DNA from: Lentimicrobium sp.
GTDB taxonomy: Bacteria > Bacteroidota > Bacteroidia > Bacteroidales > Lentimicrobiaceae
Direction: 5' to 3'
NCBI GenBank assembly: GCA_019429275.1
Contig: JAHYJC010000016.1
Coordinates: 1-64,000, forward strand
DNA: 64,000 nucleotides
Part shown: piece after piece, positions 46,760-58,230 of the stretch
Layout: each line of letters opens with the position of its first letter
How positions within the stretch are numbered: the stretch's first letter is position 1
The notes under the pieces: model-generated
Told to the model about the DNA's origin: nothing
The model's database searches: none
Seen by the model: only the letters and a program-made list of their open reading frames with translations
Program-made: the position numbers and the translations under genes

Positions 46760-47599
46760 TCAGCCACCAAAAATAACTTTATGCATAAATAATTTTTCAC
46801 CGTAAACAATCCGGATAAAATAAATCCCCGGGTTGATTCTTTTTCCACCATCAACATCGCCTTCCCAAATAAAATTATTAACACCCTGAGGAAGTTTTTC
46901 ATTTACCAGTTCTGCAATACGTTTTCCGCTCAGATCATAAACGCTTATATTGATAAAACTGCTGATTGGCAACTCAAAACAAACATGAAGTCTATCGTTG
47001 AAAGGATTAGGAAAAGTATTAAATTTTAATAAGGGCTTCAGATTTTCATCCACTCCGACGTTCAAAGGACTATAATTCAGGCTCATATTACTGAAATAGG
47101 CTTCATCCGGTGGATTGATAGAAACAACTTCGGTTCCCTTGGTGAATGTTACTTTCGTTGAGGGCCCGACGGCTCCTCCGCTGGCTGAGTTTCTCTCTGT
47201 AAACTCCACCCAAATCTCATAAAGCCCGTCGGACATCAGATTCCCGACATCATTTCGACAGTCCCAACTTATATTGTGTAGCTGATGATTTGGCAAAGTA
47301 GCACCAGTAATTGCGGTTACACTATTATTATTTGAAGAGGCCACCCATTTTACCAGATGTTGCTTTCTTGATGCAGCCATAACTTTTCGTGAAACTACAA
47401 AATTACCCTGAGCATCTTTTACCCAAATGGCAAGAACATTCTTTGGAGAGTAAGTGGCATTATTGGTGATAGTTAAAACGGAAAATGTGAGTATGCCATC
47501 TGTGTTTAAAGCCTGGACTCCTGTCTGACCCATTGAAGAAATTGAAATCAGGAACAGAAACAGGATTGGGCTAAATGTTTGTAAAAATGAAAATTTCAT
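46760..47599 (-). CDS. Secreted protein with T9SS sorting domain
   Basis: 279 residues. A signal peptide (MKFSFLQTFSPILFLFLISISSMGQ) is followed by a beta-rich domain with FlgD-like features (LPNHQLHNISWDCRNDVGN, SDGLYEIWVEFTE) to about residue 165. The T9SS C-terminal domain contains NTFPNPFNDRLHVCFELP, VYDLSGKRIAELVNEKLP and NPGIYFIRIVYG, and ends MHKVIFGG. The middle resembles DUF2271-like domains, but I cannot confirm this. It lies downstream of the enolase terminator with its own promoter. Confidence 0.83.
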   Translation of the reverse strand: MKFSFLQTFSPILFLFLISISSMGQTGVQALNTDGILTFSVLTITNNATYSPKNVLAIWVKDAQGNFVVSRKVMAASRKQHLVKWVASSNNNSVTAITGATLPNHQLHNISWDCRNDVGNLMSDGLYEIWVEFTERNSASGGAVGPSTKVTFTKGTEVVSINPPDEAYFSNMSLNYSPLNVGVDENLKPLLKFNTFPNPFNDRLHVCFELPISSFINISVYDLSGKRIAELVNEKLPQGVNNFIWEGDVDGGKRINPGIYFIRIVYGEKLFMHKVIFGG

Positions 47600-47630
47600 A
47601 TTTTTAAGTTTCTCCGTTTAAATGTACAAA

Positions 47631-47638
47631 CAAATATA
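47631..47638 (-). promoter_or_regulatory. -7 box TATATTTG for the T9SS cargo gene at 46760
   Basis: It matches TAnnTTTG, 31 bases before the ATG at 47599 and just after the enolase terminator. Confidence 0.5.
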
Positions 47639-47646
47639 ATGTTCTG

Positions 47647-47685
47647 AAAAAAAAATCCCCGGAATCATATTGATCGGGGATTTTT
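47647..47685 (-). terminator. Terminator of eno
   Basis: ATCCCCG (47655-47661) pairs with CGGGGAT (47675-47681), with a 13-base loop. Nine T residues follow on the minus strand, and flanking A/T bases extend the stem. It lies 17 bases after the eno stop. Confidence 0.88.
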
Positions 47686-47701
47686 AGAGAAACAGGAAAA
47701 T

Positions 47702-49012
<1,311 letters not shown>

Positions 49013-49068
49013 TTAGTTAATTGTTATTTTACAAACACTCCATTAGGAATCAGATATTTTCTATAACA

Positions 49069-49105
49069 AGAATGAGGACAAAGTGAACCACTTTACCCTC
49101 ATTCT
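49069..49105 (-). terminator. Hairpin after rplQ at the end of the ribosomal cluster
   Basis: AGAATGAGG (49069-49077) pairs with CCTCATTCT (49097-49105), with an inner AAAGTG/CACTTT pair. The minus-strand sequence after it is TGTTATAG, not T-rich, so it may be a processing or stability hairpin rather than an efficient terminator. Confidence 0.5.
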
Positions 49106-49122
49106 GAAAATTTAGATTTCAA

Positions 49123-49659
49123 CTATTCCTTTGTTTCAGCTGAATCTTCAGTAGTGGGTTCTTCGGTAACTTCATCTGTTGCTTTGGTTTCTACTTTAGC
49201 TTCGATAGGTTCTCCGGCTACTGCTCCGGTTTTAGTTTTTGAAGTTTTTCCTCTGCGGGTTGTTTTAACTTTCGGAGCTTCTTTTGCTGCCAGCATGTTC
49301 TCGTTGAAGTCCACCAATTCCACCATACACAATTCAGCATTGTCGCCCAAACGATTTCCTGTTTTCAGAATTCGTGTATAACCTCCCGGGCGATTTGCAA
49401 CTTTTACAGATACCTCGCGGAATAAAGCAATCACAGCTTCTTTATTCTGCAGATAACTAAAAACCATGCGGCGCGAATGAGTTGTATCTTCTTTTGAACG
49501 GGTAATCAGAGGCTCAACATATACCCTAAGCGCTTTGGCTTTGGCCAGGGTAGTATTAATCCTTTTATGAAGGATAAGCGACGCAGCCATATTAGAAAGC
49601 ATAGCTTTGCGATGGGCGCTTGTTCTTCCAAGGTGATTGACTTTCTTTCCGTGTCTCAT
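49123..49659 (-). CDS. rplQ: 50S ribosomal protein L17 with acidic C-terminal extension
   Basis: 178 residues. The L17 core ([25 protein letters not shown] to about residue 118) is followed by about 55 extra residues rich in Lys/Thr then Glu/Asp ([18 protein letters not shown], then an acidic end [10 protein letters not shown]). The E. coli protein is about 127 residues. It is the last ribosomal gene of the cluster, five bases after rpoA. Confidence 0.98.
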   Translation of the reverse strand: MRHGKKVNHLGRTSAHRKAMLSNMAASLILHKRINTTLAKAKALRVYVEPLITRSKEDTTHSRRMVFSYLQNKEAVIALFREVSVKVANRPGGYTRILKTGNRLGDNAELCMVELVDFNENMLAAKEAPKVKTTRRGKTSKTKTGAVAGEPIEAKVETKATDEVTEEPTTEDSAETKE

Positions 49660-49664
49660 TTCAG

Positions 49665-50657
49665 TTAATCCTTATCAAGTTTATATTTTGTAATATTCAT
49701 TCCGAATTCCAGATTCTTTGACTTTACAAGCTCTTCGAGCTCTGTAAGTGATTTTTTTCCAAAATTCCTGAATTTTAAGAGGTCGTTCTTGTTATAGGAA
49801 ACAAGCTCTCCCAATGTTTCAACATCAGCAGCTTTCAAACAATTCAATGCACGAACCGAAAGATCCATATCAACAAGTTTTGTTTTTAACAACTGCCTGA
49901 TATGCAATGATGTTTCATCAAATTCTTCAGCTACTGCTTTCTCTTCAGTATCGATTGTAATCTTTTCGTCAGAGAATAACATGAAATGATGAATCAAAAT
50001 CCTGGCCGATTCCTTAAGGGCATCCTTAGGATTGATTGATCCGTCAGTTACTATTTCAAGAATGAGTTTTTCGTAGTCGGTCTTTTGTTCAACGCGGAAA
50101 TTCTCAATCGTGTACTTAACGTTTTTTATTGGAGTGTGAATAGAGTCAATGGCAATAGTACCAAGCGGAGCATTAGGCTGCTTATTTTCTTCTGCTGGTA
50201 CATATCCACGTCCTTTATCAATAGTAAGCTCGATGGTTAATTTAACCGAAGGCTCCATATGACAAATCTCAATTTCTGGATTCAAAACTTGAAACACAGA
50301 AAGATATTTGTTGAAATCGCCTGCAAGAAAAACATCCTGACCGGTAATAACCAGCCTTACCTTTTCACTGGTTTCGGTATCTAATAGCCTTTTAAACCTA
50401 ACTCTTTTGAGATTAAGAACGATATCTGTAACATCCTCAACAACACCTTTTATTGAAGAGAACTCCATGTCAACACCTTCAATCTTCACTGAAGTTACAG
50501 CAAAGCCTTCAAGAGAAGACAACAAAATTCTTCTGAGGGCGTTACCAATCGTAATACCGAATCCTGGTTCAAGAGGCCTGAATTCGAATGTGCCTTTTGA
50601 ATCATCAGCTTCGATCATAATAACCTTTTCAGGTTTTTGAAATGCTAATATTGCCAT
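49665..50657 (-). CDS. rpoA: DNA-directed RNA polymerase subunit alpha
   Basis: 330 residues. The N-terminal assembly domain contains [23 protein letters not shown] in two pieces around the conserved RRILLSS. The C-terminal DNA-binding domain (about 245-315) has [20 protein letters not shown] and [15 protein letters not shown]. It nucleates RNA polymerase assembly and contacts upstream promoter DNA. An AGAGGAA tract lies about 6 bases before the ATG. Confidence 0.99.
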   Translation of the reverse strand: MAILAFQKPEKVIMIEADDSKGTFEFRPLEPGFGITIGNALRRILLSSLEGFAVTSVKIEGVDMEFSSIKGVVEDVTDIVLNLKRVRFKRLLDTETSEKVRLVITGQDVFLAGDFNKYLSVFQVLNPEIEICHMEPSVKLTIELTIDKGRGYVPAEENKQPNAPLGTIAIDSIHTPIKNVKYTIENFRVEQKTDYEKLILEIVTDGSINPKDALKESARILIHHFMLFSDEKITIDTEEKAVAEEFDETSLHIRQLLKTKLVDMDLSVRALNCLKAADVETLGELVSYNKNDLLKFRNFGKKSLTELEELVKSKNLEFGMNITKYKLDKD

Positions 50658-50698
50658 ATATTCTTCCTCTTGTGTTATGAATAATAAATCTTTAAAAC

Positions 50699-51304
50699 TT
50701 ATTTAGAGTACAACTCTACGATAAGCTGTTCTTTGATATTCTCGGGGATATCCTCACGCGAAGGCAGAGTAGTAAATTTTCCTGACATAAGTGTGCTGTC
50801 CCATTCAAGCCATGGATAGGTATTCCGTTTAGAGGCCAGAGCATCCTGAATAACTTCAAGAGACTTGGATTTTTCTCTGACAGAAATGGTGTCACCGATT
50901 TTTAACTCATAAGATGGCACATTGACTATTGATCCGTTTACAAGAATATGACGATGAGAAACCAACTGACGTGCACCATTTCTTGAAGGTGCAATACCCA
51001 GACGATAAACAACATTGTCTAACCTTGACTCTATCAACTGAAGAAGTACTTCACCCGTGATTCCTTTTTTACGGCTGGCTTTGTGAAAAACATTCTTAAA
51101 CTGTTTCTCAAGAATACCGTATGTATATTTGGCTTTTTGCTTCTCCTGAAGCTGAATGCCGTATTCTGAAAGTTTTTTACGCCTCCTCGAGTTGCCGTGC
51201 ATACCGGGAGCGTAGTTCTTTTTTTCGAAATACTTATCCGGCCCGTAAATCGGATCTTTGAATTTGCGTGCAATTTTGGTTTTTGGACCTATGTACCTGG
51301 CCAT
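50699..51304 (-). CDS. rpsD: 30S ribosomal protein S4
   Basis: 201 residues with the S4 N-terminal domain and an S4 RNA-binding fold (about 92-155: [21 protein letters not shown]). S4 starts 30S assembly and in other bacteria represses the alpha operon. The N-terminus lacks the Cys cluster of zinc-binding S4 forms. It follows rpsK by 79 bases. Confidence 0.99.
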   Translation of the reverse strand: MARYIGPKTKIARKFKDPIYGPDKYFEKKNYAPGMHGNSRRRKKLSEYGIQLQEKQKAKYTYGILEKQFKNVFHKASRKKGITGEVLLQLIESRLDNVVYRLGIAPSRNGARQLVSHRHILVNGSIVNVPSYELKIGDTISVREKSKSLEVIQDALASKRNTYPWLEWDSTLMSGKFTTLPSREDIPENIKEQLIVELYSK

Positions 51305-51383
51305 AATTACTTATTGTTTTATTTTCAATTAATTTTCAGTTTTGTCTCAGAGATTTCATCATCATGTATTGAAACACCCGGGA

Positions 51384-51773
51384 TTATACCCTACGTCTTT
51401 TGGGAGGGCGGCAACCATTGTGCGGAAGAGGCGTAACATCCATAATTTCGGTCACTTCAATTCCTGATGCGTGAATGGTTCTGATTGCTGATTCTCTTCC
51501 TGAACCGGGGCCTTTAACAAACACTTTCACTTTGCGCAAACCCATATCAAAGGCAACTTTTGCGCATTCGGTTGCAGCCATCTGAGCAGCATAAGGAGTG
51601 TTCTTTTTTGAACCCCTGAAGCCCATCTTACCTGCAGAAGCCCAGCTTATTACCTGACCTGAGTTATTGGCAAGTGAAATGATAATATTGTTAAACGATG
51701 CGGTTACGTAAGCGCGTCCTATAGGATCAACTTTAACGACCTTTTTCTTTGATGTTTTAGCAGTTTTTGCCAT
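51384..51773 (-). CDS. rpsK: 30S ribosomal protein S11
   Basis: 129 residues with the family core [21 protein letters not shown] and the C-terminal [18 protein letters not shown]. It lies on the 30S platform near the E-site mRNA. It is in the rpsM-rpsK-rpsD-rpoA-rplQ run. Confidence 0.99.
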   Translation of the reverse strand: MAKTAKTSKKKVVKVDPIGRAYVTASFNNIIISLANNSGQVISWASAGKMGFRGSKKNTPYAAQMAATECAKVAFDMGLRKVKVFVKGPGSGRESAIRTIHASGIEVTEIMDVTPLPHNGCRPPKRRRV

Positions 51774-51834
51774 AACAATTTTTTTTCTACAAAATTCTTT
51801 AGTTATTTAAATAGCTATGCTGAAAGCTCAGCTT

Positions 51835-52215
51835 TTAGCCTTTAGTTGCTTTCTTTTTGTTGGCAACCGTTTTCTTCCTTCCCTTGCGGGTGCGGGCATT
51901 GTTTTTTGTACTCTGACCTCTTAAAGGCAAACCCAGGCGGTGTCTTACTCCGCGATAGCATCCAATGTCCATCAAACGTTTTATGTTTGTCTGAACTTCT
52001 GAACGCAAAGCTCCTTCAACCTTTATCTGGTCTCCAATAATCGTACGGATGGCATTTTGCTCATCATCGTCCCAATCCTGAACCTTCTTGTTAAGATCCA
52101 CTCCGGCTGTTTGCAAAATTTTCTGGGCTGTACTCCGCCCAATCCCGTAAATATAGGTTAACCCTATCTCACCTCTTTTGTTTTTAGGTATGTCAATACC
52201 AGCAATACGTGCCAT
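51835..52215 (-). CDS. rpsM: 30S ribosomal protein S13
   Basis: 126 residues. It begins [19 protein letters not shown], includes a helix-two-turns-helix segment, and ends in a basic tail with [20 protein letters not shown] that contacts P-site tRNA. It lies 28 bases after rpmJ. Confidence 0.99.
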   Translation of the reverse strand: MARIAGIDIPKNKRGEIGLTYIYGIGRSTAQKILQTAGVDLNKKVQDWDDDEQNAIRTIIGDQIKVEGALRSEVQTNIKRLMDIGCYRGVRHRLGLPLRGQSTKNNARTRKGRKKTVANKKKATKG

Positions 52216-52243
52216 ATATTGTTTTATTGTTTGTTAAAATCGG

Positions 52244-52360
52244 TTATCCTTGTCTTTGTTTGAACTTAGGGTTCTTTTTGTTGATAATGTACAACCTCCC
52301 TTTACGTCTGACGATCTTACAGTCAGGTGTCCGCTTCTTGACAGATGCTCTTACTTTCAT
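52244..52360 (-). CDS. rpmJ: 50S ribosomal protein L36, zinc-free form
   Basis: 38 residues, starting [20 protein letters not shown] and ending PKFKQRQG. Only Cys14 of the four zinc ligands is kept: positions 11, 27 and 33 are Thr, Asn and Phe, so this is a C-minus paralogue type. It lies between infA (16 bases) and rpsM. Confidence 0.97.
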   Translation of the reverse strand: MKVRASVKKRTPDCKIVRRKGRLYIINKKNPKFKQRQG

Positions 52361-52376
52361 TTTACAAGATGGTTTT

Positions 52377-52595
52377 TTATTTGTATCTGAAAATTATTCT
52401 TCCTTTTGTCAGGTCATAAGGCGACATTTCGAGTTTCACCTTATCGCCTGGCAAAATTTTAATGTAATGCATTCTCATTTTACCCGAAATGTGGGCAGTG
52501 ATGACATGTCCATTCTCCAGTTCAACACGAAACATTGCATTTCCGAGTGATTCGGTAACTGTCCCGTCCTGTTCTATCGAAATTTGTTTTGACAT
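52377..52595 (-). CDS. infA: Translation initiation factor IF-1
   Basis: 72 residues, a single OB fold: [20 protein letters not shown], then [20 protein letters not shown] and [16 protein letters not shown]. It blocks the A site during initiation. It lies 10 bases after map. Confidence 0.99.
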   Translation of the reverse strand: MSKQISIEQDGTVTESLGNAMFRVELENGHVITAHISGKMRMHYIKILPGDKVKLEMSPYDLTKGRIIFRYK

Positions 52596-52605
52596 TTATT
52601 TAAAT

Positions 52606-53385
52606 TTATTTAATTGATTCAAGTACTTTTTCAATCTCTTCAAAAGAAGAAAGAATGTCTGTTTTTCCCTCATTTATTGCAATTGCATGCTCAAAATGTG
52701 CTGATGGCATTCCATCAGAAGTTCTGATTGTCCAACCGTCTTTATCCTGTTTAATCTGTTTTCTGCCCAGATTAATCATTGGCTCTATACATATAACCAA
52801 TCCAGGTTGCAGCATTGTGCCTACACCTCGTTTTCCATAGTTAGGAACCTCAGGTTTTTCATGCAAATTACGTCCCAGACCATGTCCGACCAAATCACGA
52901 ACCACAGAATAACCAAAACTCTCAACATAGGTTTGTATTCCGAACCCAATATCTCCTATCCTTTTTCCAGCTTTCGCAGAATCAATTCCGAGATATAAAG
53001 ATTGTTTTGTACGTTCCATCAATAATTTTACTTCTTCGTTTACTTGGCCAACTGCAAACGAGTAAGCCGAATCTCCGTAAAATCCGTTCAGGATAGCACC
53101 GCAGTCTACAGATACAAGATCACCATCTTTTAACACCTGTTTACCTGGTATGCCATGCACAACCACATCATTTACCGATACACAAAGTGTTCCGGGAAAA
53201 CCACCGTATCCTTTGAAACCAGGAACTGCTTTGTGATCTCTGATAAAGGTCTCAGCAATCTTATCCAATTCAAGTGTTGTAACACCAGGTTTGATATGTC
53301 TTGCAACTTCAGCAAGAGTTTTGCCAACAAGCAAAGAACTTTTTCTTATTAATTCAATTTCTTCGTCAGTCTTATAATAGATCAT
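52606..53385 (-). CDS. map: Methionine aminopeptidase, type I
   Basis: 259 residues. It removes the N-terminal Met from new proteins. Metal and catalytic residues are visible: His in VVHGIPG, Asp in VSVDCGA, Asp in FYGDSAYSF, His in GHGLGRNLHE, Glu in CIEPMI and Glu near SAHFEHAIAI. There is no N-terminal SH3 or zinc-finger extension. It follows secY by 28 bases in the spc operon. Confidence 0.98.
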   Translation of the reverse strand: MIYYKTDEEIELIRKSSLLVGKTLAEVARHIKPGVTTLELDKIAETFIRDHKAVPGFKGYGGFPGTLCVSVNDVVVHGIPGKQVLKDGDLVSVDCGAILNGFYGDSAYSFAVGQVNEEVKLLMERTKQSLYLGIDSAKAGKRIGDIGFGIQTYVESFGYSVVRDLVGHGLGRNLHEKPEVPNYGKRGVGTMLQPGLVICIEPMINLGRKQIKQDKDGWTIRTSDGMPSAHFEHAIAINEGKTDILSSFEEIEKVLESIK

Positions 53386-53413
53386 TATTCAAAAATCTAT
53401 CATTTAAATAAAA

Positions 53414-54772
53414 TTATCCCATATTTATTGATGAACGACCTTTGATGCGACCCGATTTGGTCAAACCATCATAGTGTCTCATCAACAAATGGCTTTCAAT
53501 CTGCTGAAGCGTATCAAGCACTACTCCAACCAGGATGAGCAGAGATGTACCACCAAAAAACTGGGCAAACTGACCTGTTACACCCATTAACGCTACAAGA
53601 GCCGGCATAATGGCCACAAAAGCCAGAAATATTGAACCAGGTAACGTAATACGCGACATAATCTGGTCGATAAACTCAGCAGTTTTTTTACCAGGTTTAA
53701 CCCCTGGAATAAATCCATTATTTTTCTTCATATCCTCTGCCATTTGATTAGGGTTAATCGTAATAGCAGTATAGAAATATGTGAATAAAATGATCATCAA
53801 AGCAAAAACAAAATTATACCAAAAGCCATTTACATTGGTAAAAGCTGCAGCAAATCCGGTTAAGGTTTCTGATTCAGCAAATCCAGCAAGAGTAAGAGGT
53901 AAAAACATAATTGCCTGGGCAAAAATGATAGGCATTACCCCTGCTGCATTGACTTTAAGAGGAATGTATTGTCTTACTCCACCATACTGTTTATTACCAA
54001 CAATTCGTTTGGCGTATTGAACAGGTATTCTTCGTGTCCCCTGCACCAGCAGGATGCTGATAAGAATAACAGCTATTAAAACAACCAATTCCACAATAAA
54101 GATTACTAATCCGCCTCCTTTCTGTTCCATACGTGAAACGAGTTCGCCAAAGAGCGCAAAAGGAAGCCTGGCAATAATACCAATCATAATGATCAGCGAA
54201 ATACCATTACCAATACCTTTATCTGTAATTCTTTCGCCAAGCCACATAACGAATAATGTTCCGGAAACCAGAATAATTACAGAAGAAACCCAGAAAAAAG
54301 TAGTTGGTGAAGTAATAGAGGGATCGAAAGGTGAGATGGCCTCGGCCGGAAGTTGAGTGATAAGGTTGGCAATATACGCCGGAGCTTGAAAGCCTGTAAT
54401 CAAAACCGTCAGATATCGTGTAATCTGATTGATTTTTTTCCTTCCACTTTCACCTTCCTTTTGTAACTTCTGGAAATAGGGAATTGCCATTCCTAAAAGC
54501 TGAACAACAATGGATGCCGAAATATAGGGCATAATTCCCAGAGCAAAAATTGAAGCATTTGAAAATGCTCCACCTGAGAACATGTTAAGCAGGCCAAGCA
54601 AACCGCTGCTGGTTTGATTCTGTAAACTGGCAAGCTGATTGGGATCAACTCCGGGCAGAACAACATAAGAACCTAACCTGTAAAGTAATATGATACCGAT
54701 TGTGTATCCTATACGCTTACGAAGATCCTCGATCTTATATATGTTCCTAATTGTTTGTATGAAACGTTTCAT
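53414..54772 (-). CDS. secY: Preprotein translocase subunit SecY
   Basis: 452 residues with ten membrane helices, starting FIQTIRNIYKIEDLRKRIGYT. The LGIMPYISASIVVQLL helix lines the lateral gate, and a cytoplasmic loop includes GTRRIPVQYAKR. It forms the protein-conducting channel with SecE and SecG. It lies 7 bases after rplO, the usual coupling. Confidence 0.99.
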   Translation of the reverse strand: MKRFIQTIRNIYKIEDLRKRIGYTIGIILLYRLGSYVVLPGVDPNQLASLQNQTSSGLLGLLNMFSGGAFSNASIFALGIMPYISASIVVQLLGMAIPYFQKLQKEGESGRKKINQITRYLTVLITGFQAPAYIANLITQLPAEAISPFDPSITSPTTFFWVSSVIILVSGTLFVMWLGERITDKGIGNGISLIIMIGIIARLPFALFGELVSRMEQKGGGLVIFIVELVVLIAVILISILLVQGTRRIPVQYAKRIVGNKQYGGVRQYIPLKVNAAGVMPIIFAQAIMFLPLTLAGFAESETLTGFAAAFTNVNGFWYNFVFALMIILFTYFYTAITINPNQMAEDMKKNNGFIPGVKPGKKTAEFIDQIMSRITLPGSIFLAFVAIMPALVALMGVTGQFAQFFGGTSLLILVGVVLDTLQQIESHLLMRHYDGLTKSGRIKGRSSINMG

Positions 54773-54779
54773 CTATTAT

Positions 54780-55226
54780 TTAGAGTTTAATAGCCTGACC
54801 ACCATTTGATTCAATAGCCTTAGCAGCAGAAGCAGAGAAAGCATGCGCCTTTACATCAACTTTAGCCTTCAATTCGCCGCGCCCCAGAATTTTAACTTTA
54901 TCATTTTTTGATATGTAACCACTTGCAATCAGCAGTTCAACATCAATGACCTCTAAATTCTGACTTGCAGCAAGTTGCTGAATAATATCAATATTGATAC
55001 TTCGGTATTCAACACGGTTAATGTTGCGGAAACCATATTTTGGCACCCTTCTGTACAATGGCATCTGGCCGCCTTCAAAACCAATCTTCTGACTATATCC
55101 TGAACGCGACTTTGCTCCTTTATGACCACGGGTAGAAGTTCCACCCCGGCCAGAACCCTGTCCGCGACCAATTCTCTTGTTGTTCTTAACAGAACCCTCT
55201 GCAGGCTTAAGATTGCTTAAATCCAT
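54780..55226 (-). CDS. rplO: 50S ribosomal protein L15
   Basis: 148 residues. The Gly- and Arg-rich N-terminal arm (RIGRGQGSGRGGTSTRGHKG) threads into 23S rRNA, and the C-terminal globular part contains VKILGRGELKAKVDVKAHAF. It lies 29 bases after rpmD. Confidence 0.99.
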   Translation of the reverse strand: MDLSNLKPAEGSVKNNKRIGRGQGSGRGGTSTRGHKGAKSRSGYSQKIGFEGGQMPLYRRVPKYGFRNINRVEYRSINIDIIQQLAASQNLEVIDVELLIASGYISKNDKVKILGRGELKAKVDVKAHAFSASAAKAIESNGGQAIKL

Positions 55227-55255
55227 AATATCTTTACAATTAAGGTTGTGTACGT

Positions 55256-55435
55256 TTAGATTTCTTCAACTTTCAAAAGATGATTCAGCTTAGCGATCAT
55301 TCCCTGAATCTGAGGGGTCGCAACCACTTCAATAGGCCTGTTCATCCCTTTGATGCCAAGCGCTTTTAGTGTACGCTTCTGACGTTCTGGCTGTTTGATG
55401 CCACTTTTTATCTGGGTAACTTTTAACTTTTTCAT
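55256..55435 (-). CDS. rpmD: 50S ribosomal protein L30
   Basis: 59 residues, MKKLKVTQIKSGIKQPERQK onward, with the conserved TLKALGIKGMNRPIEV core and HLLKVEEI end. The gene is small but complete, 14 bases after rpsE and just before rplO. Confidence 0.97.
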   Translation of the reverse strand: MKKLKVTQIKSGIKQPERQKRTLKALGIKGMNRPIEVVATPQIQGMIAKLNHLLKVEEI

Positions 55436-55449
55436 TTTTGTCAGTTGAA

Positions 55450-55968
55450 TTAACCATTAAAAACTTTATTCAGGTCAATTCCACGCAGTTGAGCTATGGT
55501 GTATGCATCACGCATATGAACCAGCGCATCAATTGTTGCTTTAACAACACTATGTGGATTTGAAGATCCCTTTGACTTGGCAAGCACATCCTTTACGCCA
55601 ACGCTTTCAAGAACTGCACGCATAGCACCACCTGCAATTACGCCGGTACCTTCTGTTGCTGGCTTCAGAAACACAAGGGCTCCCCCGTATTTACCCAACT
55701 GCTCATGAGGAATTGTGCCTTTTAAAACAGGAACTTTAACCAGATTCTTTTTTGCATCGTCAACACCCTTGGCAATTGCAGCAGTAACTTCTTTAGCTTT
55801 TCCCAAGCCATAGCCCACTACACCATTTTCGTTTCCAACCACAACAATGGCAGAAAAACTAAAGGTTCGACCTCCCTTGGTTACTTTTGTAACCCTTTGA
55901 ATGCTGACCAGCCTGTCTTTAAATTCAATTTCGCTGGATTTAACTCTTTTTATATTTGCGTTTGCCAT
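55450..55968 (-). CDS. rpsE: 30S ribosomal protein S5
   Basis: 172 residues. The double-stranded RNA-binding-like N domain ([20 protein letters not shown]) is followed by the C domain ([19 protein letters not shown]). It acts in decoding fidelity with S4. It lies 5 bases after rplR. Confidence 0.99.
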   Translation of the reverse strand: MANANIKRVKSSEIEFKDRLVSIQRVTKVTKGGRTFSFSAIVVVGNENGVVGYGLGKAKEVTAAIAKGVDDAKKNLVKVPVLKGTIPHEQLGKYGGALVFLKPATEGTGVIAGGAMRAVLESVGVKDVLAKSKGSSNPHSVVKATIDALVHMRDAYTIAQLRGIDLNKVFNG

Positions 55969-55973
55969 ATTCG

Positions 55974-56336
55974 TTAAAATTTAAGGCCCCCTTCTCTTGC
56001 TGCTTCGGCCAGGGATTTGATTCTACCATGATAGAGGTAACCATTGCGATCGAAAACTACATTCTCGATTCCGGCTTCCAGGGCGCGCTGGGCAATTAAT
56101 TTACCAACTTCTTTTGCCTGCTCAATTTTGGCCATTGGAGTTCCCGAAAATTCAGGAACACGTGATGACGCAGATACAAGAGTTTTACCCTCCAGATCAT
56201 TGATGATCTGTGCATATATCTGTTTGTTGCTTCTGAATACAGTCAACCTTGGCTGCTCTGCAGTGCCGGAAATCAATTTTCTGACTCTGAGTTTAATCCT
56301 GTTTCTTCTGTACTCTTTTCTGTTTTTGATAGCCAT
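55974..56336 (-). CDS. rplR: 50S ribosomal protein L18
   Basis: 120 residues; it binds 5S rRNA. The basic N-terminal arm [17 protein letters not shown] is followed by the conserved [18 protein letters not shown], and the C-terminal [20 protein letters not shown] is intact. Confidence 0.99.
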   Translation of the reverse strand: MAIKNRKEYRRNRIKLRVRKLISGTAEQPRLTVFRSNKQIYAQIINDLEGKTLVSASSRVPEFSGTPMAKIEQAKEVGKLIAQRALEAGIENVVFDRNGYLYHGRIKSLAEAAREGGLKF

Positions 56337-56389
56337 TCTTATCTTAAGAATTTTTTTCGGTTCTCCGAAAAGGTTTTTATTACTGTTTT

Positions 56390-56947
56390 TTATTTATCAG
56401 ATGCAGATTTCCCTGCTTTTTTCTTCACAACTTCGCCCATAAACCTGATTCCTTTGCCTTTATATGGCTCAGGTTTGCGCAAAGAACGAATTTTGGCAGC
56501 CACTTGTCCAAGCAATTGACGATCATGAGACTTCAGTGTAATGGTCGGATTCTTTCCTCTTTCAGTAACTGTGACCACACTCACTTCGGAAGGTATTTCA
56601 AACAAAATACTGTGAGAGTATCCTAAAGCGAGTTCAAGCAAATTATCAGTTGCTGAAGCTTTGTAACCCACACCAACCAATTCCTGAACAACTGTAAAGC
56701 CTTCTGAAACACCTTTAACCATATTGGCAATCAATGATCTGTATAGACCATGTTTTGACCTGGCTTCCTGAGTTTCATCAACCCGTCCTACCAACAAATG
56801 ATTTCCTTCAACTTTCATTGTAATTAAAGGAGATACCTGTTGGGTCAATTTTCCTAATTTACCCTCTACAGTAACTATATTGTCATCCGACACAGCGATT
56901 TTTACGTTGGCAGGAACTTCTATAGGCAATTTTCCAATTCTTGACAT
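56390..56947 (-). CDS. rplF: 50S ribosomal protein L6
   Basis: 185 residues with two similar L6 folds and the C-terminal signature [22 protein letters not shown]. It sits near the sarcin-ricin loop. A good Shine-Dalgarno sequence (AGAGGAGA, 56954-56961) lies six bases before its ATG. Confidence 0.99.
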   Translation of the reverse strand: MSRIGKLPIEVPANVKIAVSDDNIVTVEGKLGKLTQQVSPLITMKVEGNHLLVGRVDETQEARSKHGLYRSLIANMVKGVSEGFTVVQELVGVGYKASATDNLLELALGYSHSILFEIPSEVSVVTVTERGKNPTITLKSHDRQLLGQVAAKIRSLRKPEPYKGKGIRFMGEVVKKKAGKSASDK

Positions 56948-56953
56948 AATAAA

Positions 56954-56961
56954 TCTCCTCT
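56954..56961 (-). promoter_or_regulatory. Shine-Dalgarno sequence of rplF
   Basis: AGAGGAGA, six bases before the ATG, in the short rpsH-rplF gap. Confidence 0.55.
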
Positions 56962-56964
56962 CAA

Positions 56965-57363
56965 TTAGCTAATGTAACACAAGACTTCACCACCAATTTT
57001 AAGGGTTCTGGCTTCCTTATCAGTCATAAGTCCCCTGTTGGTCGACAGTATAGCAATACCAAGGCCATTTAAAACCCTTGGAAGCTCATCGGCGCCGACA
57101 TAACGACGGAGTCCGGGCTTGCTGATTCTATCGAGTTTTGAAATAGCCGGTACCTTAGAAACCGGGTGATATTTCAACGCGATTTTTATTATTCCAGGAA
57201 TGCTTTCGTCCTCGAATTTATAATTCAATATGTAACCCTTTTCAAATAAGATCTTAGTAATCTCTTTCTTCATATTCGAAGTAGGAATCTCCACGATCCT
57301 GTGGTTGGCCATCACGGCATTTCTCACACGGGTCAGATAATCTGCAATAGGATCTGTTACCAT
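56965..57363 (-). CDS. rpsH: 30S ribosomal protein S8
   Basis: 132 residues. It begins [20 protein letters not shown] and keeps the late [20 protein letters not shown] signature. It binds helix 21 of 16S rRNA and in E. coli represses the spc operon through an mRNA mimic. It lies 38 bases after rpsN. Confidence 0.99.
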   Translation of the reverse strand: MVTDPIADYLTRVRNAVMANHRIVEIPTSNMKKEITKILFEKGYILNYKFEDESIPGIIKIALKYHPVSKVPAISKLDRISKPGLRRYVGADELPRVLNGLGIAILSTNRGLMTDKEARTLKIGGEVLCYIS

Positions 57364-57401
57364 TTTATCCTTAAGTATTTCGTTTTGTTCAATTAATTTT
57401 A

Positions 57402-57671
57402 TTACCAGCTTGCTTTCTTAATTCCCGGAATCAGACCATTGAGTGCCATGAAACGGAAATTGATACGCGAAATTCCAAACTGACGCATGTAGCCTTTGGG
57501 ACGTCCTGTTAATTTGCAACGATTGTGCAGTCTCACCGGTGAAGCGTTCTTTGGCAGTTTTTGCAGTCCAACATAATCTCCGGCTTCTTTTAGCTCAGCG
57601 CGTTTGGCTGCGTATTTTTCAACAAGGCGTTCTCTTTTGCGTTCCCTTGCTTTCATTGATTCTTTTGCCAT
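57402..57671 (-). CDS. rpsN: 30S ribosomal protein S14, zinc-free long form
   Basis: 89 residues from the ATG at 57671 ([16 protein letters not shown]). It has [28 protein letters not shown] and lacks the CxxC pairs of the zinc-binding short form. An in-frame upstream ATG at 57704 overlaps rplE and adds sequence unlike S14, so the later start is used, four bases after the rplE stop. Confidence 0.98.
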   Translation of the reverse strand: MAKESMKARERKRERLVEKYAAKRAELKEAGDYVGLQKLPKNASPVRLHNRCKLTGRPKGYMRQFGISRINFRFMALNGLIPGIKKASW

Positions 57672-57675
57672 ATCG

Positions 57676-58230
57676 TTATTTCTGATTTTTGAATGGTAAA
57701 CCAAATTCTTTTAAGAGTGCCAGGCACTCATTGTCGCTACGTGCGCTCGTTACAAAGGTAATGTCCATGCCATTAATCTTTGAAATCTTGTCAATCAGGA
57801 TTTCAGGAAAAATGATCTGTTCAGTTACACCCAATGTGTAATTTCCGCGTCCGTCAAATCCTTTTTCATTGATTCCGCGGAAGTCTCTGATACGTGGAAT
57901 TGCAACAGATACAAGGCGATCAAGAAATTCATACATGCGGTCTCCGCGAAGGGTAACTCTTACACCGATCGGCATACCTTTACGAAGTTTGAAATTGGAA
58001 ATATCTTTCTTCGATTTGGTGGCTACAGCTTTTTGCCCAGACAATGCAGTAAGTTCATTAATACCTGCTTCGATTAATTTTTTATCAGCTATTGCTGTAC
58101 CGAGCCCCTGGTTGATGCTTATTTTTAGCAAACGTGGAACCTGCATAACTGTTTTGTACTGAAACTTTTCAGTAAGAGCCGGAATTACTTCTGCTCTGTA
58201 TTTATCTCTTAGGCGTGGTGTATAGTTCAT
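57676..58230 (-). CDS. rplE: 50S ribosomal protein L5
   Basis: 184 residues, a 5S rRNA-binding protein of the central protuberance. It contains [34 protein letters not shown] and [19 protein letters not shown]. Its ATG overlaps the rplX stop by one base (TAATG), a sign of translational coupling. A GGGGGAGG tract inside the end of rplX (58241-58248) can serve as its Shine-Dalgarno. Confidence 0.99.
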   Translation of the reverse strand: MNYTPRLRDKYRAEVIPALTEKFQYKTVMQVPRLLKISINQGLGTAIADKKLIEAGINELTALSGQKAVATKSKKDISNFKLRKGMPIGVRVTLRGDRMYEFLDRLVSVAIPRIRDFRGINEKGFDGRGNYTLGVTEQIIFPEILIDKISKINGMDITFVTSARSDNECLALLKEFGLPFKNQK

